Shown piece by piece: positions 52,693-63,952 of a stretch of DNA of 64,000 nt. The position numbers were made by a program, and so were the translations under genes. The stretch comes from Brasilonema angustatum HA4187-MV1 (GTDB lineage Bacteria > Cyanobacteriota > Cyanobacteriia > Cyanobacteriales > Nostocaceae): the NCBI GenBank assembly GCA_019359695.1, contig JAHHGV010000027.1, forward strand, positions 55,478-119,477, written 5' to 3'. Under the pieces are notes generated by a model, which saw only the letters and a list, made by a program, of their open reading frames with translations, did no database searches and had not been told where the DNA came from. Every line of letters starts with the position of its first letter. The first letter of the stretch is position 1.

Positions 52693-53622
52693 TTACCCCG
52701 ATACTAGCAATTGCTCGAACACTTGGCAGATGCGGGTTTGAAAGCGTTCTCGATGCTTTAATAAAAAGAAGGGACGTGAAAGTGAATCTGCATCAGTAGT
52801 GTCTTTTGCCAAACCTGTAACCTTAATACAACGCAGCATATCAAGACGCAGTTCTTTGGTGATTATGAGGTTGGAAATCGCCGCAGCCCCTACCCCACTC
52901 TCAACGGCTGCTTTGACCATATCACCGCTTTTCATTGACAAAATGACATTTAACTGTGTTGGTTCAATACCCCACTGTTTTAGCACTTGCTCAAACTGCT
53001 GACGAGTTCCTGACCCTTTCTCGCGCATCACCCAAGCAGTGTTTGTTAGTTCTGTTACCTTAACTGTACTGCGCTCAAACCAAGGATGAGATTGACCGAC
53101 AACGATTTGCAGACAATCTTTGCCCACAATTGTTTGCTGTAAAGAAGTTAAAATTGACGGTTCAACTTCGCCTTCTACCAAGCTAAGGTCAAACAATCCT
53201 GTAACCGTCCCTTCACTAATTTCAGTAGTGTTACTTAACGTACAATCCACAGTGATGCCAGGATACTGTTGCTTAAACAAGCTGATGAAGCGGGGAAGCC
53301 AGTAATTACCTATTGTTTGACTTGCGCCTAATTTAAGTTCACCTCTTTGCAAATCGTTTAATTCCCGCAGTCCCCGTTCAGTCAACTCAACAGAGTCTAA
53401 AATTTTTTGTGCTTCTGCTTGCAGCATCCTGCCAGCAAGGGTTAGTTCAATGCGACGACCAATCCTATTAAATAATTTGACTCCATACTGTTCTTCAAGG
53501 CTTTGAATTGCAGCACTCACAGAAGGCTGGGTGATGTAAAGCGCTTCGGCGGCGCGAGTAAAATGCATATGTTGCGCCACCGCCAGAAATATCTGTAATT
53601 GGTCAAGGGTCATCCTTGCCAT
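52693..53622 (-). CDS. LysR-family transcriptional regulator
   Basis: The 309-residue regulator has the standard N-terminal winged helix: MTLDQLQIFLAVAQHMHFTR AAEALYITQPSVSAAIQSLE EQYGVKLFNRIGRRIELTLA G. The effector-binding domain (about 90-300) has GELKLGASQTIGNYWLP and MREKGSGTRQQFEQVLKQWG, typical of the CysB/CbbR-like branch. The inducer cannot be told. It is divergent from the xis remnant region. The ATG at 53622 (MARMTL) or the ATG nine bases further in are both possible. Confidence 0.92.
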   Translation of the reverse strand: MARMTLDQLQIFLAVAQHMHFTRAAEALYITQPSVSAAIQSLEEQYGVKLFNRIGRRIELTLAGRMLQAEAQKILDSVELTERGLRELNDLQRGELKLGASQTIGNYWLPRFISLFKQQYPGITVDCTLSNTTEISEGTVTGLFDLSLVEGEVEPSILTSLQQTIVGKDCLQIVVGQSHPWFERSTVKVTELTNTAWVMREKGSGTRQQFEQVLKQWGIEPTQLNVILSMKSGDMVKAAVESGVGAAAISNLIITKELRLDMLRCIKVTGLAKDTTDADSLSRPFFLLKHRERFQTRICQVFEQLLVSG

Positions 53623-53689
53623 TGTAAAAGCGTTAAATTTTTTGAGTGAAAAATCCTCTGTTTATATTTATCATACAGGAATCCTCCAA

Positions 53690-53830
53690 AGATTTTTGAA
53701 ACACACGTAGGAGAGGACGGTACCGTGGGCGGGCTTCGGCCGTGATCTCAGCGTTCGACTGAACTCACGGCTAAGTCCAAACGGTTTCCCGACTTGAGGC
53801 ACCTGACTTAAAAAATCAATATCGGCGCGT
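53690..53830. other. GC-rich patch resembling an IS605-type right end
   Basis: On the minus strand the segment carries tgagatcacggccgaagccc then gcccacggtaccgtcc, a string that resembles the right ends of IS200/IS605-type elements (gaagcccacgc...). It directly follows the truncated xisI frame, and could be the debris that cut it. I cannot verify a transposon here. Confidence 0.3.
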
Positions 53831-53959
53831 TCATTGATAATGGTCATGTTCCGTATCAAAAATCATTTGTCTTTCTACGTCATCTCTAGTTGAAGCTTCA
53901 TTGACGTAATCAGTAATTAATAGTTTGATAATTTCTCGATATTGAACTATCTTATCCAT
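53831..53959 (-). pseudogene. xisI: xisI-like 5' fragment
   Basis: MDKIVQYREIIKLLITDYVN EASTRDDVERQMIFDTEHDH YQ matches the N-terminus of the XisI family (about 110 residues): MDK-x-V-x-YR-x-I-I, and IFDTEHDHYQ where the full protein goes on to a LVxVGW strand. The frame stops immediately. It overlaps the end of the xisH fragment by 13 bp, as in intact xisHI pairs. Confidence 0.8.
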
Positions 53960-54033
53960 CGTTCAATCACTTCCTGTTCTGGTTCGTAAATCAGCAGCTT
54001 GAGGTTTTAAGATTGGATAACAATTGAAAGCAG
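53947..54033 (-). pseudogene. xisH: xisH-like 3' fragment
   Basis: NLKLLIYEPEQEVIERWIR followed by TAG matches the conserved C-terminus of XisH (KLL-x-YEPE-x-EVI-x-x-WI). Upstream in the same frame SIVIQS continues the homology but is separated by a TAA. The remainder of the gene is missing, and a MITE family 2 copy begins 12 bp further on. Confidence 0.75.
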
Positions 54034-54045
54034 CATCACCTCTTA

Positions 54046-54171
54046 TATCGTGTCTGGTTAAAGACTTATCATTAAGGTTGCAAGGGGGCAGGGGGTAGGG
54101 AGCACCGGAGAAAGAGTTTTCAGATATCAGCACAGATGCACCAAATTATAACTAATTAGGCGAACATGATA
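54046..54171. mobile_element. MITE family 2, second copy
   Basis: 126 bp. The left end TATCGTGTCTGGTTAAAGAC and the right end AACTAATTAGGCGAACATGATA match the ends of the nested copy at 31488-31605. TTA target duplications flank both sides (54043-54045 and 54172-54174). The interior has a purine-rich gggggcagggggtaggg part. Confidence 0.8.
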
Positions 54172-54223
54172 TTAGGAGGAAGACACCCGTAGTCTACAAA
54201 TACGACTTTAGATATATTTGATC

Positions 54224-54272
54224 AGAGGCTCTGCCTCTCGAAATACATTCCCAGCCCAGAGGCTGGGAACGA
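54224..54272. repeat. Interspersed repeat (cctgggaacgag-like family)
   Basis: agaggctctgcctctcgaaa followed by tcccagcccagaggctggga and acgagg; related to 9398-9455 and 36061-36117 with compensating changes in the stems. Confidence 0.75.
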
Positions 54273-54410
54273 GGCAACACAAGACTTTACGCTTTTCGAG
54301 CGTGCCATTCGGTCTAAAACCCCATCCCAAACCCTCCTGTTCCCTGTTACCCGTTCCCTTTTTTATTCAATTCCAAGAAATTAGGTAGTTGGGTTGGGTA
54401 TTGTTTGACA

Positions 54411-54620
54411 TTAAGTTTTTGCCAAAAACTTTTGAACAGTCAAAATTTCAATCCCTCGGAACGGATTGAGTACTAACAAATCTTCATCTCCAGTGACAAT
54501 GCACTCTGCTTTGCCACTCACCACCAATTCTAAATATTTATTATCTTTTGGATCTCGACATTCATTAATCTCCTCAGTCACCTCGATAAACTGTACGGTT
54601 GGGAGTTTTGGGTAATTCGA
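54411..54620 (-). pseudogene. PIN-domain toxin, C-terminal fragment
   Basis: IEVTEEINECRDPKDNKYLE, then LVVSGKAECIVTGDEDLLVL and FRGIEILTVQKFLAK are the C-terminal half of a PIN-domain protein (putative toxin-antitoxin nuclease). The D in RDPKDN and DED carry the acidic catalytic positions. The N-terminal half (first 70 residues, with the initial Asp) is absent. The open frame reaches into the end of clpB, but that part is not homologous. No antitoxin is visible. Confidence 0.7.
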
Positions 54621-54654
54621 TGACTTGTGTGTACACTGTAGCTGCAGCTGAATC

Positions 54655-57324
54655 TCACACCTCACGCGATGCTTCAATTAACAACGTCTTATTCTGCACT
54701 GCTGGCACCTTCACCACCATTTTCTTACTAAAAGTCAACCCATGATCCGCTTTGTCAATCACAATTGTGTCGCCAGGGACAAAAGTATTCTCCAATAGCT
54801 TAGTCGCGACGGGGTTTTCCACTTCTCGCTGTAGTGCTCGTTTAATGGGACGTGCGCCGTATACTGGGTCATATCCTGTTTCCACGAGGTAATCACAAGC
54901 TGCAGAAGATATCTCCAAAGAAATCTTCTGTTCTTGTAGAAGACTTTCCACCCGCTTGAGTTGGATGCGGATGATTTGTCGCATTTCGCTGCGGCTGAGG
55001 GTGTGGAAGAGAATGATGTCATCAACGCGGTTGAGGAATTCTGGACGGAAGTGCGATCGCAAAGCATCCATGACTCGGTTCTGCATTTTTTCATAATTGG
55101 CGTCGTCACCAGATATGTCCAGTATGTGTTCGCTACCAATGTTACTGGTCATGACAATCACAGTGTTGCGGAAATCTACTGTTCGTCCTTGTGAGTCAGT
55201 AATTCTGCCGTCATCTAATACCTGCAACAGAATATTAAACACATCAGGGTGAGCTTTTTCCACTTCATCCAACAGCACCACCGAGTACGGACGACGACGA
55301 ATGGCTTCGGAAAGTTGACCACCTTCCTCGTAACCTACGTATCCGGGAGGCGCACCAACCAACCGGGAAACGGAGTGTTTCTCCATATACTCGGACATAT
55401 CCAGACGCACCAAAGCGTCATCAGAATCAAAGAGAAACTGTGCTAAAGCGCGGGCGAGTTCTGTTTTACCAACTCCTGTTGGTCCCATGAACAAGAACGA
55501 ACCAATCGGGCGACTGGGGTCTTTCATTCCCGCACGCGCACGACGAATTGCTGCTGAGACAGCAGAAACGGCTTCTTGTTGTCCAATAACTCGCTGGTGT
55601 AGATGTGTCTCAAGTTGCAGCAACTTTTGCCGTTCAGATTCCAACAGGCGATTGACAGGAATTCCCGTCCATTTCGCCACAATTTCAGCAATATCGGCTT
55701 CCGTCACCTGTTCCCGCAACAGGGTTGCACCGATACTTTGAATTTCTAGCAACTGGACTTCTTTGGCTTCGCGATCGCGCTGCACTCCTTCCAACTTGCC
55801 ATACTTTAACTGTGCGGCTTTGTTCAAATCATAAGCGCGTTCTGCTTGTTCTATTTGCACCCGCAGTTTTTCTTCTTCTTGCTTTAAGGCGCTAATTGCT
55901 TCCAGTAGCTGCTTTTCACCTTGCCACTGTCCATTCAATTCTTGCTGTTTTTCCGTCAAATTGACAATTTCTTGCTCAATTCGCGCCAAACGCTCTTTTG
56001 TCTGAATCGTAGCTTTCTCTTCCCCAGCCAACGACAGCTTTTCCATTTCTAGCTGCATCAACCGTCGGTCAATATTTTCCAATTCCGTCGGTTTGGAGGT
56101 TATCTCCATTTTCAACTGTGCCGCTGCTTCATCTACCAAGTCAATAGCTTTATCTGGTAAGAAACGGTCAGAAATGTAACGCGCAGATAGTGTTGCTGCT
56201 GCTACCAGCGCTGAATCAGATATTTTAACATTGTGATGAACTTCGTAGCGCTCTTTCAGCCCCCGCAGAATAGAAATTGTATTTTCTACACTAGGCTGAT
56301 CAACAAAAACTTGCTGAAAACGCCGTTCCAAAGCCGCATCTTTTTCTATATATTTGCGGTACTCATCCAAAGTTGTTGCACCAATGCAGCGTAGTTCTCC
56401 TCGCGCCAACATGGGTTTGAGTAAATTTCCTGCATCCATCGCCCCTTGTTGGCCCGAACCAGTCCCGACAACGGTGTGCAGTTCATCAATAAACAGCACA
56501 ATTTGACCGTTGGATTCTATCACTTCCTTGAGAACAGATTTCAATCGGTCTTCAAATTCGCCCCGGTATTTTGCTCCAGCAATCAAGCTACCAATATCCA
56601 ATGACATGAGTTGGCGGTTTTTCAAAGATTCTGGAACATCGCCATTAACTATACGCTGTGCTAATGCTTCTGCGATCGCCGTCTTCCCTACTCCAGGTTC
56701 ACCTATCAGTACAGGGTTATTCTTACTACGACGCGACAATACTTGTATAACTCGGCGGATTTCATCATCCCGTCCTATCACCGGGTCGAGCTTACCAGAT
56801 TTTGCTTGTTCTGTCAAGTCTCTGCCAAACTTTTGCAGAGCTTCGTAACGAGATTCTGGGTTTTGATCGCTCACTTTTTGGCTACCGCGAACTGTTTTGA
56901 TCGCAGCCTCTAGCTTTGCAGTATCTAAGTTAAAGCTTTTATATATTCGTCGTCCAATACGCTCATCTTCTGCAAAAGCTAAAAGCAAGTGTTCAATAGA
57001 AATGTAGGAATCTTTCATCCTAGCTCTTGCTTCTTCAGCTCGGTCTAGTAATGTATCTAAGCTACGACTAAGATAGAGCTGCTCAGCTTTACCCACTTTC
57101 GGTTGACGTTGGGTAAATGCTTCTACTTGCTGTTGCAAGCGCAAGGCGTCAATTTCACAACGGGCGAGAATGCGTGTTGCTAGTCCAGTTGGTTCCTCTA
57201 ATAACGCAATGAGTAAATGTTCAACATCAAGTTGCTGTTGTTGATATGCTCGAACAATATCCTGTGATTTGACAATTGCTTCCCAAGCTTTATCAGTAAA
57301 TTTATTTGGATCTGTAGGCTGCAT
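54655..57324 (-). CDS. clpB: ATP-dependent disaggregase ClpB
   Basis: The 889-residue protein is the Hsp104/ClpB disaggregase. The N-domain (about 1-150) is followed by AAA-1 ([11 protein letters not shown]alker [11 protein letters not shown]alker [16 protein letters not shown]), a coiled-coil middle domain (about 405-525), and AAA-2 ([48 protein letters not shown]). It rescues aggregated proteins with DnaK. The last residues after AAA-2 ([17 protein letters not shown]) are a little long. The upstream region is a heptameric repeat tract. Cyanobacteria often have two clpB genes; which paralogue this is cannot be told. Confidence 0.95.
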   Translation of the reverse strand: MQPTDPNKFTDKAWEAIVKSQDIVRAYQQQQLDVEHLLIALLEEPTGLATRILARCEIDALRLQQQVEAFTQRQPKVGKAEQLYLSRSLDTLLDRAEEARARMKDSYISIEHLLLAFAEDERIGRRIYKSFNLDTAKLEAAIKTVRGSQKVSDQNPESRYEALQKFGRDLTEQAKSGKLDPVIGRDDEIRRVIQVLSRRSKNNPVLIGEPGVGKTAIAEALAQRIVNGDVPESLKNRQLMSLDIGSLIAGAKYRGEFEDRLKSVLKEVIESNGQIVLFIDELHTVVGTGSGQQGAMDAGNLLKPMLARGELRCIGATTLDEYRKYIEKDAALERRFQQVFVDQPSVENTISILRGLKERYEVHHNVKISDSALVAAATLSARYISDRFLPDKAIDLVDEAAAQLKMEITSKPTELENIDRRLMQLEMEKLSLAGEEKATIQTKERLARIEQEIVNLTEKQQELNGQWQGEKQLLEAISALKQEEEKLRVQIEQAERAYDLNKAAQLKYGKLEGVQRDREAKEVQLLEIQSIGATLLREQVTEADIAEIVAKWTGIPVNRLLESERQKLLQLETHLHQRVIGQQEAVSAVSAAIRRARAGMKDPSRPIGSFLFMGPTGVGKTELARALAQFLFDSDDALVRLDMSEYMEKHSVSRLVGAPPGYVGYEEGGQLSEAIRRRPYSVVLLDEVEKAHPDVFNILLQVLDDGRITDSQGRTVDFRNTVIVMTSNIGSEHILDISGDDANYEKMQNRVMDALRSHFRPEFLNRVDDIILFHTLSRSEMRQIIRIQLKRVESLLQEQKISLEISSAACDYLVETGYDPVYGARPIKRALQREVENPVATKLLENTFVPGDTIVIDKADHGLTFSKKMVVKVPAVQNKTLLIEASREV

Positions 57325-57334
57325 CTTTACAATT

Positions 57335-57463
57335 TTGGATTTTAGATTTTGGATTTCGGATTTTGGGTTTTAGATTTGGGATTTTAGATTTTAGATTTTA
57401 GATTTGGGATTTTGGGTTTTAGATTTGGGATTTTAGATTTTAGATTTTAGATTTGGGATTTTA
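57335..57463. repeat. Heptameric tandem repeat upstream of clpB
   Basis: A tract of about 130 bp built from gattttagattttgg-like seven-base units (gattttg, gatttta, gatttgg, gggtttt). It begins within 11 bp of the clpB start codon on the 5' side, so it occupies the leader. Confidence 0.85.
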
Positions 57464-57582
57464 AACTACTAGATGTTGTCAAATTAATATCCAATCATTT
57501 TTAGGGTGTATCCGCTTGTATCTGCGGTTGCAATTTGAGAATACTTTGCAATCAGCCCTTTAATCATGACTCGCAGCTAACT

Positions 57583-59358
57583 TTAAAAGGAAATCACCGT
57601 TCTCAAGGCACCTTGCCAGATGGTATTATTCGAGCTATCGTTGTTTGCGTTTGTGACTACTGAAAATATGGGTGTGATACTAACATTGTCGCTTAGCTCC
57701 AGATTATAAAATGCTTCAATGTTTGTCTGGGTGCTATTTCCCAAACCATCGGTGACGAAAGGTTGACCTACGGCGATACCCCCAACTGTACCGGGAATCA
57801 CGAGGTTACGAATACCAAAGCCGACTGCCCAACTAAAAGGATTGATATCCAAATTTTGGTTAATCGCGGTGTTGAACCCTTGGTAATTCCCAAATCCTAG
57901 GCGAGTAAAAATGCCTAGATTTCTGTTTAAGGCATATTCGGCATTAACCCCGAAAGCGTTAATGTCGGTGTTGTTGATTTCCGCTCTAGTATATTGTAGT
58001 CTTAATGCTAATTGATTGCTGAGTGAGTATTCCACTTCTGCACTGGCTTGATATCTATCCTTAAATAAACCACCACTGCCATTTGAGTTGACAACATTTG
58101 CATCAGCAGCGATGTAGAGAGAACGAATTGTGAATGCACTACCACCTGGATTCCAGGATATAGCCACTCCTGCACCGCCATATCGGTCAATTTGGTTTTG
58201 AACAATCAAAGGGTTATTAATAAAAAAACTGGAACTAAAATCAACCGCCTCGTTGTTAGCATATCTATTATGATCAATGAAATCTCTTGGAGACATTTTT
58301 GCTCCAACAGTCACAGATAAATCTGACACGGGACGAAAAGAGTAGTACAAACGTCTGAGCTTGAAAGCGGAGTCAACATCCACATAATCCAGTCCGCCAC
58401 CGTTGGCGATTAAACCAGTTGTTCCCAGAAGGTTTAAGTTTTTGCTTTTTTGTGCTCGTCCTATAGCATCATCGCCATTGTTACCAGCTTCTAACTGAGT
58501 TAGGAGTAAATCATTACTGTTAAAGCTAGTTAATAAATTTAACCGCTCGCGGGATACAATAGTAGAATTAGCACCACTACCTTGTGTAAAAGCAACAATA
58601 GCTTGACCTTGAAGTTTGGTTGTCGCGGAAAATTGATGTGCTTCCAGCCGCGTCACGCGATCGTCCGTTTTGTTGAGTCTTTTTGCCAAGTCATCCAAAG
58701 CTGAACGATATTCTCTTTCTAAGCGTCGTAAAGTTATCAAGTCTTGCTGAATGAACTGATCGCGAAAACCATTGCCAATCAGGCTATCGAGTTTATCCAT
58801 CGTAGCCGCCAAACCCGCAGCAAATTCATAACGAGACAGAGGACGGTTTCCACGAAACGTGTGATCTGAATAACCAGAGAGGACACCATAACGTTCCATG
58901 AGCGATCGCAACGCCTGATATGCCCAATCAGTCGGTTGAACATCAGACAATTGCGAAACCGAAGGTTGTTGAGGTGACGTATTGGTATTTATGTCAGGAT
59001 TACCAGACTCATTGGCTGGAGTCGGGGGATCTGACACCTGAGCATTTTTGTTCAGATTACCAGATTTGTTTACAGATTGGGACTCTGTATCCAGGGATGT
59101 TACAGATGCTTCGGGAAATTCTGCCGCTGTTGCTTCACCAGCAGACAGTTTAAAATTCTCTGGTATCGCCTCATACAGGTCATTTTCCGCAATAAAAGTC
59201 GAAACAGCAGTTTCTTGCTGTTTTGGAGAAGGCAAAGAATTCGCTGCTTTTGGAAAACAGATGATTTGGCTAGGAATTCCCCAAATGAGTAAACTCCAAG
59301 CCAATAAATTTCTAGAACGAATTCTTTGCCTGAGACATTGCTTTACGCTCAACTCCAT
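57583..59358 (-). CDS. SLH-domain iron-uptake-type porin
   Basis: The 591-residue outer-membrane protein starts with a signal sequence (LLAWSLLIWGIPSQIICFPK AA). A low-complexity linker rich in N, T, S and P follows (about 60-140). Then comes one SLH domain, with SDVQPTDWAYQALRSLMERY GVLSGYSDHTFRGNRPLSRY EFAAGLA (about 139-185), and a coiled-coil stretch (FIQQDLITLRRLEREYRSAL DDLAKRLNK). The C-terminal beta-barrel ends in a strand with terminal Phe (GALRTVISF). This matches cyanobacterial porins of the iron-uptake family. The SLH domain binds the peptidoglycan-linked polymer. The start is the ATG just after a GTG. Confidence 0.9.
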   Translation of the reverse strand: MELSVKQCLRQRIRSRNLLAWSLLIWGIPSQIICFPKAANSLPSPKQQETAVSTFIAENDLYEAIPENFKLSAGEATAAEFPEASVTSLDTESQSVNKSGNLNKNAQVSDPPTPANESGNPDINTNTSPQQPSVSQLSDVQPTDWAYQALRSLMERYGVLSGYSDHTFRGNRPLSRYEFAAGLAATMDKLDSLIGNGFRDQFIQQDLITLRRLEREYRSALDDLAKRLNKTDDRVTRLEAHQFSATTKLQGQAIVAFTQGSGANSTIVSRERLNLLTSFNSNDLLLTQLEAGNNGDDAIGRAQKSKNLNLLGTTGLIANGGGLDYVDVDSAFKLRRLYYSFRPVSDLSVTVGAKMSPRDFIDHNRYANNEAVDFSSSFFINNPLIVQNQIDRYGGAGVAISWNPGGSAFTIRSLYIAADANVVNSNGSGGLFKDRYQASAEVEYSLSNQLALRLQYTRAEINNTDINAFGVNAEYALNRNLGIFTRLGFGNYQGFNTAINQNLDINPFSWAVGFGIRNLVIPGTVGGIAVGQPFVTDGLGNSTQTNIEAFYNLELSDNVSITPIFSVVTNANNDSSNNTIWQGALRTVISF

Positions 59359-59393
59359 CACACCTATACTTTTGTACTTTTGGTTCTATAGTA

Positions 59394-59482
59394 GGGAACA
59401 GGGAACAGGGAACAGGAAACAGGGAACAGTGAACAGTGAACAGTGAACAGTGAGCAGTGAAAACTGGTAACTGGTAACTGCT
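59394..59482. repeat. Tandem gggaaca/gtgaaca repeats
   Basis: A run of gggaacagggaacaggg and gtgaacagtgaacagtg units, then ggtaactggtaactgg. It fills the divergent space between the porin and gloA genes. Confidence 0.85.
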
Positions 59483-59486
59483 ATAT

Positions 59487-59921
59487 TTACTGGTTTACCA
59501 TTTGCGGTTCTGTTTCTTGTTTCACAGCCTCTTCTTGAGGTTTCGTCTGAATCAGTTCTACTTTATACCCATTTGGGTCTTCTACAAAAGCAATGACTGT
59601 AGAACCGTGTTTCATTGGTCCTGGTTCGCGTACGACTTTACCACCAAGCTTTTTTATTTGATCACAAGTCGTGTAAATATCATCAACTCCGATGGCAATA
59701 TGTCCGTAAGCATTTCCCAAGTCGTACTTTTCCGTACCCCAGTTATAAGTAAGTTCTAGCACAGTCTTTTCACTTTCATCACCGTAGCCAACAAAAGCCA
59801 GAGTAAACTCTCCCCCAGGATAGTCTTTTTGCCGCAATAGCTTCATTCCCAAGAGATCACAGTAGAACTTCAGAGATTCTTCAAGGTTACCTACCCGTAG
59901 CATTGTGTGCAAGAATCGCAT
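59487..59921 (-). CDS. gloA: Lactoylglutathione lyase (glyoxalase I)
   Basis: The 144-residue protein is glyoxalase I, which isomerises the methylglyoxal-glutathione hemithioacetal. Metal ligands by family position are visible: H5 in [11 protein letters not shown]56 in [11 protein letters not shown]74 in YGHIAIGV and E near 122 in GYKVELIQT. The two beta-alpha-beta-beta-beta halves are complete. The C-terminal tail ([18 protein letters not shown]) is an acidic extension. The length is standard apart from the tail. Confidence 0.95.
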   Translation of the reverse strand: MRFLHTMLRVGNLEESLKFYCDLLGMKLLRQKDYPGGEFTLAFVGYGDESEKTVLELTYNWGTEKYDLGNAYGHIAIGVDDIYTTCDQIKKLGGKVVREPGPMKHGSTVIAFVEDPNGYKVELIQTKPQEEAVKQETEPQMVNQ

Positions 59922-60003
59922 AATTATCTCACTTTTGCTTTGATGTTTTGTCGTTCAGCTCAATATTGTAATCTGGCAACCGTCCTCATACTGGGGAAGA
60001 TGA

Positions 60004-60195
60004 CTGAGATCTTGCATCACTTTAAATTAGCCCATTTTGACCGCCTCGGAATTAATTCCGAGGCTCACAACCCAAGTCTACTAAAGTAGACTGAAAGGCT
60101 TGTGCAGTCGTCTTTAGACGACTTTTGCTATTAGACTGGGATTTCAATCCCAGGCGGACGAGAATGCAAGGTGTGAGAATTGTGCAAGATCTCAG
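60004..60195. mobile_element. MITE family 1, intact copy (192 bp)
   Basis: Terminal inverted repeats CTGAGATCTTGCA and TGCAAGATCTCAG are flanked by ATGA on both sides (60000-60003 and 60196-60199). Internal hairpins: cctcggaattaattccgagg, agtctactaaagtagact, agtcgtctttagacgact and tgggatttcaatccca. It separates gloA from the radical-SAM gene. Confidence 0.88.
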
Positions 60196-60226
60196 ATGAG
60201 GAGGATTTTACTCTCCCTCATCCCCC

Positions 60227-60853
60227 TCACTGGGACAACTCCAGCCCTCCTCGGTAACCAGTAATCAGACGGCTACCATCTTTGAAAATATGAACTTCTA
60301 TTTGGTCGCTTGCCCAGGTAATTTTATCTTTCAAAGCGGGATTAAAAACGTGAACACGTTGATTGCTGGAAGAAACAGGAGATAATGGTGAATTAAGTGC
60401 TAACGACTGGATATATGGACCATCAATTAAAATGTCCAACTGGTTCAAGAGGTCTTGAGCGCCAGCTGGGGCATATTGGGATTGTAACTGCTCTAGGGTA
60501 AAGCCAGAAAAAGACATCACATTCAGTCCACCGGCTTTTATCTTAGAAGCGAGAACCGCCAGTGCAGGGGCTTGCCAAAACGGTTCCCCTCCAGAAAATG
60601 TCACTCCTTGGTTGCGAGGATTACTCAAAATTTTCTCGGCAAGGCTGTCAATTGAGATAAGTTGATTCATTTCAAATGACCAGGACTCAACATTAAAACA
60701 ACCTGGGCATTCTCGCAAACACCCCTGCACCCAAACAACAGCACGACACCCAGGACCATTCACCTCTGATTCATCGATATAGCCCATAATGTTGAGATAT
60801 CCGGCAGGAATTTCGATTAAAGCTGGGTAAGGGTCAGTTTTCTTTTGGGTCAT
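60227..60853 (-). CDS. Radical-SAM activating-enzyme-like protein (4Fe-4S)
   Basis: The 208-residue protein has the cluster motif GCLRECPGC with C45, C49 and C52 (CxxxCxxC), a typical radical-SAM site. GVTFSGGEPFWQAPALAVLA follows with the GGEP SAM-binding motif, and LDILIDGPYI. These are characteristic of NrdG/PflA-type glycyl-radical activases. The C-terminal part (VHVFNPALKDKITWASDQIE VHIFKDGSRLITGYRG) is family specific. No glycyl-radical enzyme (NrdD) is encoded near it, so its target is unknown. It is divergent from eno. Confidence 0.88.
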   Translation of the reverse strand: MTQKKTDPYPALIEIPAGYLNIMGYIDESEVNGPGCRAVVWVQGCLRECPGCFNVESWSFEMNQLISIDSLAEKILSNPRNQGVTFSGGEPFWQAPALAVLASKIKAGGLNVMSFSGFTLEQLQSQYAPAGAQDLLNQLDILIDGPYIQSLALNSPLSPVSSSNQRVHVFNPALKDKITWASDQIEVHIFKDGSRLITGYRGGLELSQ

Positions 60854-62456
<1,603 letters not shown>

Positions 62457-63155
62457 CCTTTTTAATCAGTGGTGGTTACTGCCCCCACTGATTGCCTTAA
62501 TTTTTACAAAATTTTGTGAATCTTTTTTGGAAATATTTTTGTAGGTATCCAAAAAAGGGTAGCATATCACAAAGACTTATTATCCTTTTGGAGAATGATC
62601 AGATGAAAACTATTGACGATGCGGGTGTGTGGGCGGTTTGTCGGCGGGTTTGTCTCGCGGTGGGTTTGTCGGCGGTTGTTGTCGGCGCTTTGGGAGCGGA
62701 TTTGTCGGCGGGGAGGGCTCTTGGGGCTAGTAGCGATCAGTGGATGCAAAGGGCGGATACCCCGCAATTGCGTCCCCCCAGTTGCCGGTGGTACCCCTAC
62801 CTGGGTTACCTCTGTTTCTAGGGGGTCGTACAGCACTTTCTTTTATACCTCATTAATACAACTTCCGTCAAACGTTTTATTAGCATAAACTTATCTACCA
62901 CAACTGCCACTTCGGGGCGACCCAATACCTGGCACTGCTCCCCAAGTGTCAGTTGACCAGGCGAGCATTTCTGCTTACTTTTTATTTGGCTAATTTTATG
63001 ACCAGCCGCCCCTTTGGGGAAGTCAAAAGTCAAAAGTCAAAAGTAAGGATCTTCTTTTGATTTTTGACTTGTTTTGTGTTGGTTTGACTTTTGGCTTATG
63101 TCGTTGACAGAAGCCTCGGTACTTTTTGTGGCATCAAATAGCACTCAATCGCGCT
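62457..63155. other. Intergenic, GC-rich low complexity and repeats
   Basis: 62640-62720 is a gtcggcggg-rich stretch, in which a 72-codon frame (62603-62821) has a ribosome-like ggag and a hydrophobic N-terminus (see separate entry). 63024-63050 is an aaaagtcaaaagtcaa repeat. Otherwise no gene. Confidence 0.5.
62603..62821 (+). CDS. Possible small exported protein
   Basis: ATG-initiated frame of 72 residues: MKTIDDAGVWAVCRRVCLAV then GLSAVVVGALGADLSAGRAL, ending CRWYPYLGYLCF. The hydrophobic core could be a signal peptide, and gagaatgatcag before the start holds GGAG. The composition is odd (V, G and A from a gtcggcggg repeat), so it may be a chance frame in low-complexity DNA. Confidence 0.3.
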   Translation: MKTIDDAGVWAVCRRVCLAVGLSAVVVGALGADLSAGRALGASSDQWMQRADTPQLRPPSCRWYPYLGYLCF

Positions 63156-63952
63156 TCATAATTTCGGTTGTGCGGCAAGCCTTACAACTTGTTCATCCAG
63201 CAATAGCGCTTGAGCTATCTGTTCAATACTCAAACCCAAAGCCAATAACTGAGGTATGGTTTCGAGCTTACCTTCTTGTTTACCTTCGAGCTTACCTTCT
63301 TGCTTACCTTCTTGTTTACCTTCTTGCTTACCTTCTTGTTTACCTTCTTGTTTACCTTCAGCAAAAACTTCTTGATAAAATCTAGTTTGCTTCAACTCGC
63401 CTAATCCGAACATTTTTTCCATCTCCTCCCGGCTCAAGCTGGGCAATTTGTAGATCAATATCTTTTCTATCAATTCTATAATTTCTCGTTGTTGGGCTGC
63501 ATCTATAATTTGTTTTCGGGCGCTATTGACTATCTCTATAGCTTTTGTTGTCGCTGTTGATTCTGGTTCGATAATTAATTTGACTGTCTCAATTGGGATT
63601 GATGTGGCGTACTTGAAGTTAATTCGTCAAGATAGATGCGAGTTACTCGTGGTGATGAGAGTAATTCTGTGTATCTTTTGGTATCTCCAGTGTCAACCTT
63701 GCGATTGGGGAAGATGACAACACCACACCAAGTATTGGTTAATTCTGTTTTATCGAGATAGTTAAAGATTTCTGTGAACAAACGTGAGTAAAACTTTTTA
63801 TCTGGTTGAAATTGTACTTCAGCAAAATAAATGGGTAGTTCTTCAGTCTTGGGTAGAAATACGCCATCAATTCTCAATACCTTTGCCAATTTACGAGGCT
63901 GGAACGGTACTAGAAGCATTGTGAATACGACCGAGAGAAGAAAGCTTGGCAA
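63156..63952 (-). pseudogene. Rpn-family (PD-(D/E)XK) nuclease, frameshifted
   Basis: The upstream part (from about 63900) reads LRIDGVFLPKTEELPIYFAE VQFQPDKKFYSRLFTEIFNY, which carries the D and ExQ of the PD-(D/E)XK core of Rpn-like recombination-promoting nucleases. Near 63600 the frame shifts; the next frame SIPIETVKLIIEPESTATTK onward is the natural continuation. The end has a GKQEGKQEGKQEGKLEGK charged repeat (63262-63366) common in this family, then PQLLALGLSIEQIAQALLLD. The first 30 residues do not match, so the N-terminus is also lost. It is inactive unless frameshifting occurs. Confidence 0.75.
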
